A stretch of 64,000 nucleotides of DNA, from the NCBI GenBank assembly GCA_003367665.1, contig QKXI01000014.1:124001-188000 (forward strand). The letters are read 5' to 3'. The notes under the pieces are model-generated. The model was not told the origin of the DNA. It was given only the letters and a program-made list of their open reading frames with translations, and did no database searches. The first letter of the stretch is position 1; each line of letters begins with the position of its first letter. The stretch is from Leifsonia sp. ku-ls (GTDB lineage: Bacteria > Actinomycetota > Actinomycetes > Actinomycetales > Microbacteriaceae). A program made the translations under genes and the position numbers. This document shows, piece by piece, positions 23,386-31,962 of this stretch.

Positions 23386-24267
23386 ATGTTCTTCCATCGT
23401 CAGGAGATGCAGCACACCGCGAAGCCGGACAAGCCCGACGCGGTGTACGCGCGCAAGCTGCAGGAGGTGCTCGGGGGCCAGTACGGCGAGATCACCGTCG
23501 CGATGCAGTACGGCTTCCAGGCCTGGAACGTGCACATCCCGGGCAAGTACCGGGACCTGTTGTTCGGGATCGGAGCCGAGGAGTTCGGGCACGTCGAGAT
23601 GCTCGCCGTGATGATCGCGCAGCTGCTCGAGAAGTCGCCGCTCGGGATCACGGAGGATGCGGTTCAGGACGACCCGGTCGTCGCCGCGGTCGTCGGCGGC
23701 ACCGACGTGCAGCACGCGATCGTCGCGGGTGCCGGGGCGCGTCCGGTCGACTCCAACGGCAACCCGTGGCAGGGCAGCTACATCACCTCGAGCGGCAACC
23801 TGCTCGCCGACTTCACCGCGAACGCGAACGCCGAGATGCAGGGCCGGCTCCAGGTCGCCCGGCTCTACCACATGACCGACGACGCGGGCGTCCGCGATCT
23901 GCTGTCGTTCCTGCTCGCGCGCGACACGATGCACCAGAACCAGTGGATCGCGGCCGCGGCCGAGCTGCGCGAGGAGGGTGCGGAGGACCTCCCGGTGCCG
24001 AGCAACTTCCCGCTCGCCAAGGAGGACCGGGACGTCGCGTACCAGTACATCAACTTCTCGGACGGCCCCGCGGCGGCCGAGGGACGCTGGGCGAGCGGCC
24101 CAACGCCGGACGGCAAGGGGGAGTTCACCTACCTCGACGGCCCGCAGGCGACGGTCCCCATGCCGCCGCCCACGCACCCCGACGCCCGGTTCTACGGCAC
24201 CACGGAGCTGCCGAACACCGTCGAGAAGGTCGCCGGCGCGGTGCAGGACAAGCTCAACAAGGAGTAG
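23386..24267 (+). CDS. manganese (non-heme) catalase
   Basis: A 293-residue di-manganese catalase. The ferritin-like bundle carries the ligands in GGQYGEITVAMQYGFQAW (Glu), EEFGHVEMLA (Glu, His), ANAEMQGRLQVARLYHMT (Glu) and RDTMHQNQW (His). The C-terminal arm with PPPTHPDARFYGTTELPNT is typical for the family, which splits hydrogen peroxide in the cytoplasm. The ribosome site GAGAGGGGA precedes the ATG. Stands alone, ending at a strong hairpin shared with the convergent membrane-protein gene. Confidence 0.95.
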   Translation: MFFHRQEMQHTAKPDKPDAVYARKLQEVLGGQYGEITVAMQYGFQAWNVHIPGKYRDLLFGIGAEEFGHVEMLAVMIAQLLEKSPLGITEDAVQDDPVVAAVVGGTDVQHAIVAGAGARPVDSNGNPWQGSYITSSGNLLADFTANANAEMQGRLQVARLYHMTDDAGVRDLLSFLLARDTMHQNQWIAAAAELREEGAEDLPVPSNFPLAKEDRDVAYQYINFSDGPAAAEGRWASGPTPDGKGEFTYLDGPQATVPMPPPTHPDARFYGTTELPNTVEKVAGAVQDKLNKE

Positions 24268-24287
24268 CCGGCACGCCGCTCCGCCGT

Positions 24288-24320
24288 CGGAGGCCGCGCT
24301 ACGCTTCGGCGCGGCCTCCG
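24288..24320. terminator. bidirectional terminator hairpin
   Basis: CGGAGGCCGCGC at 24288-24299 pairs perfectly with 24309-24320 over 12 bp with a 9-nt loop. It begins 20 bp after the Mn catalase stop and reaches into the last codons of the convergent membrane-protein gene, so it can end transcription from both sides. Confidence 0.75.
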
Positions 24321-25267
24321 GCGGGCGCCTTCGTCCTGCCGCGCGCCATGGCCCAGCGCACGGCCGTGACGGCCGCGGCGATCAGCAGCGCGAGGACGGT
24401 CGGCGCGACGCCGACGACGAGGGCCTGCGGGAAGATCCGGACCGCGGCGTCCGCCATCTCCCGGAGGTCGCCGTCGAGCACTCGCATGCCCAGCGCGTAC
24501 GAGGAGGCCGTGAGCACCGCGGGCGTGACGAGCAGCACCAGCAGCCCGATGGCCCAGACGCCGAGCCGCCGCAACGGAACGACGCCGCACCAGCCGAGCG
24601 CGGCGCCGACGATCACGGCGGGCAGCCAGCGGGAGAGCTCGCCGACGACCAGCGGTGGTCCGGCCGGCCCCATGACGAAGAGGACGGTGACCAGCAGCCA
24701 GGTCGCGACCGGGACGCCGGCGAGGGCCAGTCCGAGCGCCGCCGGCGCGACCGGGCGACGCGAGATCAGCCAGAACAGCGCCTGAGCCAGAGCGATCGAC
24801 ACGATGGTCCCGCCGAGCATCCCACCGAAGTAAAGCCGCGCCCGCGGGTCGGCGTCGTGCGCCGCGATGCCGAGCCCGTCGGCCACGACCGCGAAGGCCT
24901 GGATGGTGGCGAGCCCCTGCACGGCCAGGATGCCCACCGCCGTCGCCCAGTCCGTCGTGGGGAACCGTCGTCGGAGCAGTCGCGCGGCCAGCCCGGCGAG
25001 GACGCCGCCGACGAGCAGCAGCACCAGGATGCGGGTCGAGTCGTACTGGCTGACCGGCAGGAGGGCGACCGGCATGGCGTCCGGCAGCGTCTCGCGCCGC
25101 CACAGGTTCTGCAGCGGAAGCCGGGCGCCTGTCGCGAGCCAGGGCGCGATCCCGACCAGCGCGGACAGGGCGCCGAGCGCCAGACCTCCTCCGATCGTCG
25201 CGGCCCGTCTCGGCTGCGGCGGCTCGACCCGACTCGTCGGCGTCGTCTCAGTGGCGCGTTCGTCCAC
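24299..25267 (-). CDS. multi-pass membrane protein of unknown function
   Basis: A 322-residue protein with a polar, Thr/Pro-rich N-terminus of about 20 residues and roughly eight hydrophobic helices. It does not match a family I know. The fragments LLVGGVLAGLAARLLRRRFPTTDW and WLISRRPVAPAALGLALAGV suggest repeated helical hairpins. GTG 25267 was chosen because GAGGGGGGA lies just upstream; longer starts run into an Arg/Ser-rich shadow region. The last residues are encoded within the terminator hairpin. Confidence 0.75.
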   Translation of the reverse strand: MDERATETTPTSRVEPPQPRRAATIGGGLALGALSALVGIAPWLATGARLPLQNLWRRETLPDAMPVALLPVSQYDSTRILVLLLVGGVLAGLAARLLRRRFPTTDWATAVGILAVQGLATIQAFAVVADGLGIAAHDADPRARLYFGGMLGGTIVSIALAQALFWLISRRPVAPAALGLALAGVPVATWLLVTVLFVMGPAGPPLVVGELSRWLPAVIVGAALGWCGVVPLRRLGVWAIGLLVLLVTPAVLTASSYALGMRVLDGDLREMADAAVRIFPQALVVGVAPTVLALLIAAAVTAVRWAMARGRTKAPAGGRAEA

Positions 25268-25337
25268 AGTCCCCCCTCTGTGCTTCCCGGTCGACCCTAC
25301 CGTCCACGACGGGGTCGGCCTCAGCGAGGGGGAGCCG

Positions 25338-26816
25338 TCACTCCTCGTGCGGCAGCTCCCGAGCCACCCGGAGCGTCTGGAGGCTCGCGTCCGCCACATC
25401 GGGGATCACCATCCCGGCCGCAAGCCCGGTGCGCAGGTACTCGACCACGGCCGCGTTGATCGTCGCGCCGGGCAGGAGGGCCGGGATGCCAGGCGGGTAC
25501 GGCGTCACCTGCTCGGCGGCGACCCGTCCGACCGCCTCGGCCGCCGGTACGGTCTCGACGGGCCCGAAGAACGCGTCGCGCGGCAGCGCGGCCATCACCG
25601 GCTCGAGATCCTTAGCCGTCGGGAGCGCGACCTTCGGCGGCTCCGGCATCCCCTTCGCGGCGTCCGGCAGCTGCTCCAGCGCGGCCAGCAGGCGGCCGGC
25701 GCTCTCGTCGTCGTCGGCGATCGACATCGTCGCCTCGACCCTCCGGTGATCGTTGATCCCGACGTCGATGCGGTGCTCCGCCCGCAGCCAGTCGGCGACC
25801 TGGTAGCCGGAGACGCCCAGTTCGCTGACGTCGACGAGCACGTGCATCGGGTCGTAGTCGTGCGACGCCTCCTCCGACAGCAGCTCGTCGCGCAGCACGT
25901 GCAGGCCCGGGATGCGCTCGATGGCCTCGCGCGTGCGCTCGGTCAGCGCCAGGGCGTCGCCGATGAGCTGCGTGCCGTGCTGCACCATCTGCCGGCGCCA
26001 GCCGTCGATCGCGGCGTACAGCAGCACGTTGGAGCTCGTCGTCGCCAGGACGTCGGCGCACTGCGCGAGCCGCACCGGGTCCACGAGGGAGCCCTGCAGG
26101 TGGTAGACCGACCCCTGCTCGAACCCGATGCCCATCTTGTGGACGCTGACCACGCAGACGTCGGCGCCCGCATCCATCGCCCAGGTGGGCAGGTCGTTGT
26201 GGAAGGGCAGGTGCGCACCCCAGGCCTCGTCGACGATCACCGGCTTGCCGTGCGAGTGGCAGACGTCGACGATGGCCTGCAGGTCGGCGCAGGTGCCGTA
26301 CGGCGTCGGGCTGGTGACCACGGCGGCGGAGGCGTCGGGGTACCGCTGCCACAACCGCTCGTACTCCTCGGGCCCCGGCGGGTGGGCGATGTGCTGGTCC
26401 TCGTCATACCGTGGCGAGGCCCAGCGCGGCTGGAGGCCCGACAGCACCAGGCCGGCGACGGTGGACTTGTGCGCGTCCCGGCCGATGATGAGCTCGCCCT
26501 CGCCCCGGGTCACGGCCAGGATCGCGGCCTTGACGGAGAGCGAGCTGCCGCACGTGGAGAAGAACGCCCGGTCGGCGCCGACCGCGTCGGCCATGAGCTC
26601 CTCGGCGGTCGACAGGTAGCCGTTGGAGGACTTCCGGTCGTCGAGGCCGGCCGTGGCCAGCACGTCCTCCCGCAGCGCTCCGCCGAGCACGGCGGCGACG
26701 CGTTCGTCGACGCCGCGGCCGCGGCCCTGGCGGTGGCCCGGCGGGGTGAAGCCGTAGCGGTCGAGGCGGTGGTAGTCGGCGAGGGCGTCCAGCACGGGCG
26801 CTTGCGTATGATCCAT
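25338..26816 (-). CDS. PLP-dependent Orn/Lys/Arg-type decarboxylase
   Basis: A 492-residue fold-I decarboxylase of the short type. Seen motifs: FFSTCGSSLSVKAAIL (phosphate loop), GRDAHKSTVAGLVLSGL, PVIVDEAWGAHLPFH (Asp for the pyridine nitrogen), and the cofactor lysine in SVHKMGIGFEQGSVYHL. The C-terminal domain with TPYPPGIPALLPG completes the family pattern. It would make a polyamine or diamine (putrescine, cadaverine or agmatine) from the amino acid; the substrate cannot be told from sequence. The AraC gene ends 44 bp upstream and reads the same way, so it may control this gene. Confidence 0.9.
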   Translation of the reverse strand: MDHTQAPVLDALADYHRLDRYGFTPPGHRQGRGRGVDERVAAVLGGALREDVLATAGLDDRKSSNGYLSTAEELMADAVGADRAFFSTCGSSLSVKAAILAVTRGEGELIIGRDAHKSTVAGLVLSGLQPRWASPRYDEDQHIAHPPGPEEYERLWQRYPDASAAVVTSPTPYGTCADLQAIVDVCHSHGKPVIVDEAWGAHLPFHNDLPTWAMDAGADVCVVSVHKMGIGFEQGSVYHLQGSLVDPVRLAQCADVLATTSSNVLLYAAIDGWRRQMVQHGTQLIGDALALTERTREAIERIPGLHVLRDELLSEEASHDYDPMHVLVDVSELGVSGYQVADWLRAEHRIDVGINDHRRVEATMSIADDDESAGRLLAALEQLPDAAKGMPEPPKVALPTAKDLEPVMAALPRDAFFGPVETVPAAEAVGRVAAEQVTPYPPGIPALLPGATINAAVVEYLRTGLAAGMVIPDVADASLQTLRVARELPHEE

Positions 26817-26859
26817 GCTCCACTCGGTACACCGTTCCGCGTGGATGGTGCAGGCCTTG

Positions 26860-27804
26860 TCAGCGCCCGAGCGTCGGTCCCGGCGCCTCGCCGTACGCGT
26901 CGTGGTAGCGGCGGGAGAAGCGCTCGACGTCCGGGAATCCCCAGCGTGCCGCCAGCTCCGCGAGGTCGGTACCGGGGCCGGAGCCGGAGGCGGCCAGGTC
27001 GGCGTGGGCGGCCGACAGCCGCACACGCTGCAGGTAGCCGCGAGCGCTCATGGACGTGTGCGTGCGGAACGCGGCCTCCAGCTGTGCGAGCGTGGCTCCT
27101 GCCGCTTCGGCGACGTCGAGCACCGTGATGGGGAGGGAAGCGTGGTCCTCGATGAACCGCACCCCTCGGCGGTACCGGGAGAGCTGACCGGCCGGCGTGA
27201 CGTCCCTCTCGCGGGGATCGGTGCTCAGCGGGAAGCACTTCAGCGCGGCGAGCGCCAGGGTGTGGAACAGGCTGGCGCGCACGAGCGGATGGCGGAAGGT
27301 GCCGGCGTCCATGTACTCGGCGGCGACGGTCGCCGCGGTGAGCATGTACTCGGAGTGCAGCGGTCCGAGCGTGCTCGGGGAGTCGAAGACGACGTCCAGG
27401 TGCTCGTCGCCGAAGGTGATGCGCGCGACATCCCGCAGGGTGGTCGGCGAGAGGTAGATGTTGACGATGTCGGTCTGCTGCGCCGTGCACATGAAGTCGT
27501 GGCCCGGCCGGATGAGGAAGGGCGCGCGCGTCGCGGTTCCGCGGACTCCGTCGATCTCCCAGTCGTAGCTGCCGCCGGTGACATTGACGATGCACAGGTC
27601 CTCGAACTCCCCCGAGGTCTCCCATTCGCCGCCGATGCTGTACCGGGCGACCGAGAACGAGGGGTCGACGATCTGATCGACGTCGAAGGAGAATCCCGCG
27701 TCCGGCTCCGACGCGAACGCGAAACGGCCGCCGGACGCCGCGAGGAGCGCATCCGCCTCCGCCGGGTCGGAGGTCCTGCTCCGCAGCCGGGTCAGTTCGG
27801 GCAT
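26860..27804 (-). CDS. AraC-family transcriptional regulator
   Basis: A 314-residue regulator. The N-terminal 190 residues form a cupin-like sensor (AraC-binding-like, with GTATRAPFLIRPGHDFMCTAQQTD), and the C-terminal 100 residues hold two helix-turn-helix motifs: PITVLDVAEAAGATLAQLEAAFRTHTSMSARGYLQRVRL and DLAELAARWGFPDVERFSRRYHDAYGEAP. The second matches the AraC signature. It reads in the same direction as the decarboxylase gene and likely regulates it or other genes. No operator could be assigned. Confidence 0.92.
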   Translation of the reverse strand: MPELTRLRSRTSDPAEADALLAASGGRFAFASEPDAGFSFDVDQIVDPSFSVARYSIGGEWETSGEFEDLCIVNVTGGSYDWEIDGVRGTATRAPFLIRPGHDFMCTAQQTDIVNIYLSPTTLRDVARITFGDEHLDVVFDSPSTLGPLHSEYMLTAATVAAEYMDAGTFRHPLVRASLFHTLALAALKCFPLSTDPRERDVTPAGQLSRYRRGVRFIEDHASLPITVLDVAEAAGATLAQLEAAFRTHTSMSARGYLQRVRLSAAHADLAASGSGPGTDLAELAARWGFPDVERFSRRYHDAYGEAPGPTLGR

Positions 27805-27846
27805 GCGGCAAACGTACTCCCGTCCTCGACCGGCCGGGAGGGCCGC

Positions 27847-28020
27847 TCATTCGGTGTGGCCGAGCACCCCCACCGGGATGCCGAAGGAGAGCGCGATGCA
27901 GACGATTCCGCCGAAGAAGACGACGCCCTCCCACGCCGGCAGCGTCGGCGCGAGCCCCAGCAGGAACAACCCCACCAGGAACAGGATGAAGCACCCGATG
28001 AATGCGAGAACGTCGCCCAT
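27847..28020 (-). CDS. 57-residue two-helix membrane protein
   Basis: The frame encodes MGDVLAFIGCFILFLVGLFL and then LGLAPTLPAWEGVVFFGGIV and ends GVLGHTE: two hydrophobic helices with a Pro/Trp turn between, a normal small membrane protein. The start lies 2 bp after the stop of the ChaB-like gene, so both are probably translated from one mRNA. Function unknown. Confidence 0.65.
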   Translation of the reverse strand: MGDVLAFIGCFILFLVGLFLLGLAPTLPAWEGVVFFGGIVCIALSFGIPVGVLGHTE

Positions 28021-28022
28021 GG

Positions 28023-28424
28023 TCAGCCCTTCTTCCGGGATGCGGCGGTCTCCCGCCGGTTGGCCTTCTTGATCTCGTCCACCAGCTCGTCCTTTGTCAT
28101 CCGCGTGCGGCCGGAGATGTCGAGCCGCTTGGCGACGTCGAGCAGATGCGACTTGGAGGCGTTCGCGTCGACGCCCTCCTCGGTGGGCGCCTTCGTGTCG
28201 CGGCCGCCCTCCGCCTTGCGATCGGAGGGGCCGTTCTCCGCCTTGCGCTCCCAGTGGTCGCCGACCTTCTCGTACTCGTGCTTGAGAGCGGCGAACGCCG
28301 TGCGGTGCGCGCGCTCACCCTCCCCGTACTCCTTCACGGCGGAGTCGTGCGCCTTCGACCAGAGGGCCTGGGCGTGCTTCTCCGAGCGTTCGAGGGTGGA
28401 GGGCAGCTCCTCGGATGCCGGCAT
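28023..28424 (-). CDS. ChaB-like protein with Rho N-terminal-type domain
   Basis: A 133-residue, highly charged protein. Residues 4-60 (ELPSTLERSEKHAQALWSKAHDSAVKEYGEGERAHRTAFAALKHEYE) form a ChaB domain; residues 95-125 (LLDVAKRLDISGRTRMTKDELVDEIKKA) form a SAP/Rho-N-like helix-extended-loop-helix that often binds nucleic acid. The family is common in actinobacteria, with unclear cellular role, possibly stress related. Followed by a small membrane protein gene 2 bp downstream. Confidence 0.88.
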   Translation of the reverse strand: MPASEELPSTLERSEKHAQALWSKAHDSAVKEYGEGERAHRTAFAALKHEYEKVGDHWERKAENGPSDRKAEGGRDTKAPTEEGVDANASKSHLLDVAKRLDISGRTRMTKDELVDEIKKANRRETAASRKKG

Positions 28425-28511
28425 GATCCTGTCGTACTCCTTCCGGGTCGGGTGGGGCTAGTGGGCGAGGGGTGCTTACCCGTCCACAGCTACCCCGGTC
28501 GCGTGAGTTTT

Positions 28512-28521
28512 CAACCGGTTG
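28512..28521. promoter_or_regulatory. palindrome CAACCGGTTG before the alcohol dehydrogenase
   Basis: A 10-bp perfect palindrome lies 66 bp before the dehydrogenase start and 87 bp before the ChaB-like gene start, in the only divergent promoter gap here. It may be an operator; it is short enough to occur by chance. Confidence 0.25.
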
Positions 28522-28586
28522 CCGGGGGCGGGGCCTGCGCGCGTACCGTCGCGGCAGTCTGGAACCGACCGGGAGGAGACGAGATC

Positions 28587-29795
28587 GTGAAGGCAATTGT
28601 GTGGCACGGCGTCGGCGACATCAGGCTCGACGACGTGCCCGACCCCACCATCCAGCAGCCGACGGACGCCGTCGTGCGCATCACGACGAGCGCGATCTGC
28701 GGCACCGACCTGCACATGGTGCGCGGCACCATGGCGGGCATGAGGCCGGGCACCGTCCTCGGACACGAGGCGATCGGCGTGGTCGAGGAGGTGGGGGACG
28801 CCGTGCGCGGCTTCTCGCCAGGCGACCGCGTCATCGTGTGCTCCACCATCTCGTGCGGGGTCTGCCCGCAGTGCCGCGCAGGCAACACCGCCCAGTGCGA
28901 CGTCGCGAACCCGAACGGCCCGGCGGCGGGCACGTCGTTCTTCGGCGGCCCCGAGACGACCGGGCCGGTGAACGGGCTGCAGGCCGAGTACGCCCGGGTC
29001 CCCTGGGCGCAGCACACGCTCATCCCGCTGCCGGAGGCGGTGAGCGACGAGCAGGCCATCCTGCTCTCCGACATCTTCCCGACCGCCTGGTTCGGGTCCG
29101 AGCTGGCCGGGGTGAGGAAGGGCGACACGGTCGCCGTCTTCGGGGCGGGCATCGTCGGCCAGTTGGCGATCGCGTCGGCGTACCGTCAGGGAGCCGGGCG
29201 CGTCTTCGTCGTCGACGGCATCGAGACCCGGCTCGCGCAGGCGCTCGAGCAGAACGCCGAGGTGATCGACTTCAACCGGGAGGCGCCGGTCGACGCCATC
29301 CTGGAGCTCACCCGCGGTGCCGGCGTCGACGCGGTGATCGACGCGGTCGGCGTCGATGCGCAGCGCCCGAAGACCGGTCCGGCCGCGCAGCAGATCGAGG
29401 AGCAGGTGCCCGAGTTCGAGGAGGCCCAGCAGCAGGTCGCGCCGGAGACGAACCAGCAGGGCGACAGCTGGGTGCCGGGCGACGCTCCGACCCTGGTCTC
29501 GCAGTGGGCGGTGGAGTCGGTCGCGAAGGCCGGCCGCATCGGCATCATCGGGGTCTACTCGCCGCAGCTGACCCACTACCCGATCGGCGCCGCGATGAAC
29601 AAGAACCTCACCGTCCGCATGGGCAACTGCAACCACCGCGCGGTCACACCGCCCCTGATCGACCTGGTCGCCGCGGGCCTCTTCGATCCCACCCGCTTCC
29701 TCACCCAGGAGGTCGCCCCGGAGGACGCCCTCACCGCCTACCGCAGCTTCGACCGCCGCGAGGAGGGCTGGCTGAAAACCGTGCTCGTCCCCTGA
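28587..29795 (+). CDS. zinc-dependent alcohol/formaldehyde dehydrogenase
   Basis: A 402-residue medium-chain dehydrogenase. Catalytic zinc site: CGTDLHM (Cys38 area), GHEAIGVVEEVGD; structural zinc site: CGVCPQCRAGNTAQC. The NAD fold has VAVFGAGIVGQLA. An insertion after VDAQRPKTGP, rich in Glu/Gln (QQIEEQVPEFEEAQQQVAPETNQQ split over residues 258-285), resembles glutathione-independent formaldehyde dehydrogenases, so that reaction is likely though not certain. GTG 28587 follows the ribosome site GGGAGGAG. Confidence 0.9.
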   Translation: MKAIVWHGVGDIRLDDVPDPTIQQPTDAVVRITTSAICGTDLHMVRGTMAGMRPGTVLGHEAIGVVEEVGDAVRGFSPGDRVIVCSTISCGVCPQCRAGNTAQCDVANPNGPAAGTSFFGGPETTGPVNGLQAEYARVPWAQHTLIPLPEAVSDEQAILLSDIFPTAWFGSELAGVRKGDTVAVFGAGIVGQLAIASAYRQGAGRVFVVDGIETRLAQALEQNAEVIDFNREAPVDAILELTRGAGVDAVIDAVGVDAQRPKTGPAAQQIEEQVPEFEEAQQQVAPETNQQGDSWVPGDAPTLVSQWAVESVAKAGRIGIIGVYSPQLTHYPIGAAMNKNLTVRMGNCNHRAVTPPLIDLVAAGLFDPTRFLTQEVAPEDALTAYRSFDRREEGWLKTVLVP

Positions 29796-29814
29796 CGCGT
29801 CGTCCCCTGACCAG

Positions 29815-29853
29815 CGTCGGAGATTCGACATGCGGCCCGCCGAATCTCCGACG
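29815..29853. terminator. hairpin, intergenic palindrome family B
   Basis: CGTCGGAGATTCG at 29815-29827 pairs perfectly with 29841-29853 (13 bp, 13-nt loop). It begins 20 bp after the dehydrogenase stop, consistent with a terminator. The arm and the following ATCGGCAG/ATTGGCAG are shared with the element after moeA. Confidence 0.7.
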
Positions 29854-29928
29854 ATCGGCAGTTCGGAGGGACGAGTGAGGCGTGCTCACCCTCCCTGGCC
29901 TGCCGACCGGCGCGGGTAGCGTGGAGGG

Positions 29929-30687
29929 GTGACCGACCGACGTGACGCCGCATCCCCGCCTCGGGCCGTCGTCACGGTCGACACCGGTGCCGACGCGGCC
30001 GCCGCCGGCCGGCCTGCCTTCGTCCTCGTTCACGGCATCGGCGTCAGCTCGCGGTACTTCGAGCGGCTGGTGCCGGCGCTCGCCGAAGAGGGGCGCGTCG
30101 TCGCGGTCGACCTGCCCGGGTTCGGCCGGGCGAAGCCGGAGCGGCCGCCGCATCCGCTCGACATCGACGACTTCGCGGGGGCCGTCGCCGCCGCGATGGA
30201 CCGGCTCGGGATCGCCGACGCCGTCGTCGTCGGCCACTCGATGGGCACGCAGGTGGCGGTGGCGCTCGCCGTCAGCCGACCCGACCTCGTGCGCGCCGTC
30301 GCGCTGCTCGGTCCCGTGATGGCGCCCGAGGACCGCAACGCGCTGAAGGCGGGCGCCCTGCTGGGGTTCGACATCGTCCGGGAGGACGCGCGCGGCAACC
30401 GCATCGTGATCGGCGACTACCTGCACTGCGGGCCGGCCTGGTATCTGGCTACGCTGCCGGCCATGCTGGAGTACCGCATCGAGCAGGAGGTCGAGCGCCT
30501 GCGAGTGCCCGTCGTGGTCGTACGCGGCGGCCGCGACCCGATCGCCCGCGACGACTGGGTCGACCGGCTGGCGGAGCGCTCCGGCGGTTCCGCTGCGCGC
30601 GTCCCCGGCGTCGCCCACCTGGTCATGCACGGGGCCCCGTGGCGCACGGCCGCCCTCATCGCCGAGGGCGCGGGAGTGCGCCGGTGA
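29929..30687 (+). CDS. alpha/beta hydrolase
   Basis: A 252-residue serine hydrolase. Oxyanion region FVLVHGIGVSSRYF, nucleophile elbow VVGHSMGTQVAVAL, and the acid/base in GGRDPIARDDW and GVAHLVMHGAP. The GTG start stands 7 bp after a TAGCGT -10-like box, so the mRNA is probably leaderless. The stop overlaps the next hydrolase gene. Substrate unknown; esters are the common targets of the group. Confidence 0.88.
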   Translation: MTDRRDAASPPRAVVTVDTGADAAAAGRPAFVLVHGIGVSSRYFERLVPALAEEGRVVAVDLPGFGRAKPERPPHPLDIDDFAGAVAAAMDRLGIADAVVVGHSMGTQVAVALAVSRPDLVRAVALLGPVMAPEDRNALKAGALLGFDIVREDARGNRIVIGDYLHCGPAWYLATLPAMLEYRIEQEVERLRVPVVVVRGGRDPIARDDWVDRLAERSGGSAARVPGVAHLVMHGAPWRTAALIAEGAGVRR

Positions 30688-31370
30688 GGCGGACGCTGCT
30701 CCGCCGGGCCGGCGTCATCCTGCTCGACTACCTGTACGCCGGCCGGCACCAGCTGCGGGCGGCCTTCGACCGGAGCACGCCGGACGCCCTCGTCGCCGGC
30801 GACGGCTCCCGCGCGCCGGTGGTGCTGCTGCCCGGCATCTTCGAGACCTGGCGGTTCCTGCGTCCGCTCGCCGAGCACATCCACGCCTCCGGCCACCCGG
30901 TGCACGTCGTCACCGGGCTGGGGGACAACCGCATGTCGGTCGCCCAGGGCGCCGACCTCGTCCGCGCCCACCTGGAGGAGCACGACCTCACCGGCGTCGT
31001 CATCGTCGCCCACAGCAAGGGCGGCCTGGTGGCCAAGTACCTGATGGGGATGCCGGACACCGGCCCGCGCATCCGCAGCGCCGTCACCGTCGCGACGCCG
31101 TACGCGGGCTCCGCCCTCGCCGCGCTCATCCCCGTGCCGAGCATGCGCGCCCTGCTCCCCGGTTCCCCCGGCCTCCTTCGGCTGGCCCTCAGCCGTGCCG
31201 TCAACGCGCAGATCGTGTCGGTCTGGGGCTGGTTCGACCCGCACGTCCCGGGCGGAAGCCGCCTGGAGGGCGCCAGGAACGTCGAGCTGGATGTCGGCGG
31301 CCACTTCCGCATCCTGGCGCGCCCCGAGCTGCTCGCCATCGTGGACGAGGTGCTCGCCCCCGCCGACTGA
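30684..31370 (+). CDS. lipase-like alpha/beta hydrolase
   Basis: A 228-residue protein starting with GTG within the previous stop codon. Motifs are VVLLPGIFETWRFLRPLAEHI (oxyanion hole) and the nucleophile elbow VIVAHSKGGLVAKYLM, in which Lys replaces the usual small residue after Ser; His in GGHFRILARPEL ends the triad. The order resembles bacterial triacylglycerol lipase or PGAP1-like hydrolases. The pair of coupled hydrolases may process one lipid in two steps; this is inferred. Confidence 0.85.
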   Translation: MRRTLLRRAGVILLDYLYAGRHQLRAAFDRSTPDALVAGDGSRAPVVLLPGIFETWRFLRPLAEHIHASGHPVHVVTGLGDNRMSVAQGADLVRAHLEEHDLTGVVIVAHSKGGLVAKYLMGMPDTGPRIRSAVTVATPYAGSALAALIPVPSMRALLPGSPGLLRLALSRAVNAQIVSVWGWFDPHVPGGSRLEGARNVELDVGGHFRILARPELLAIVDEVLAPAD

Positions 31371-31430
31371 CCCCTGTCGCGCGCACCGGTGGCGGCGTTA
31401 GCCTTCCCCCGAACAACCGGGGGAGGGACC

Positions 31431-31811
31431 ATGCTGCAGCTCCAGCACCGCCGCGTGCGCCGCGCGGGCGTCGCGCTCGCCGTCGTCCTGCTGCTCGCCG
31501 GGTGCGCCGGCACCCCGAGCGGTGCGAAGGTCGTCGGGATGTGGGGCTCGACCGCGTCGGGCCAGCCCAACCTGAACATCGAGAACGACGGGACGTTCTC
31601 CGGCAGCGACGGCTGCAACCGGCTCAGCGGGCAGGGGCAGATCGACGGCGACGAGATCACGTTCGGGTCGATCGCCTCCACCATGATGGCGTGCCAGGGC
31701 GTCGACACCTGGCTGAGCAAGGCCGCGACCGGCAACGTCAAGGGCGACACCATGACCGTGCTCGACGACAGCGGCAAGACCATCGGGACGCTTCCCCGCT
31801 CCGGCTCCTGA
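31431..31811 (+). CDS. META-domain-like lipoprotein
   Basis: A 126-residue lipoprotein: signal peptide with lipobox LLAGCAG, then a compact beta domain with MWGSTASGQPNLNIENDGTFSGSDGCNRLSGQG and ITFGSIASTMMACQG, the classical META (HslJ-like) pattern with the GCN and T-M-A-C motifs. Such proteins are linked to envelope stress or antibiotic resistance in other bacteria. The ATG follows the ribosome site GGGGGAGGG. In front of the glutamate decarboxylase gene but separated by 151 bp. Confidence 0.9.
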   Translation: MLQLQHRRVRRAGVALAVVLLLAGCAGTPSGAKVVGMWGSTASGQPNLNIENDGTFSGSDGCNRLSGQGQIDGDEITFGSIASTMMACQGVDTWLSKAATGNVKGDTMTVLDDSGKTIGTLPRSGS

Positions 31812-31962
31812 GCACGTCGCCGCACCGGGAACTGTCTAGCCAGGCTCCGCGTCGCGGTCCTACCGTGAGCCCTGCCCCGGCCCGCCAGGGATGGCCCGCC
31901 GTCCGGCGAGAAGCGAACATCCACTGCGCGAGCGCGCTCGCGCCGTACGAGGAGCGAACCGT

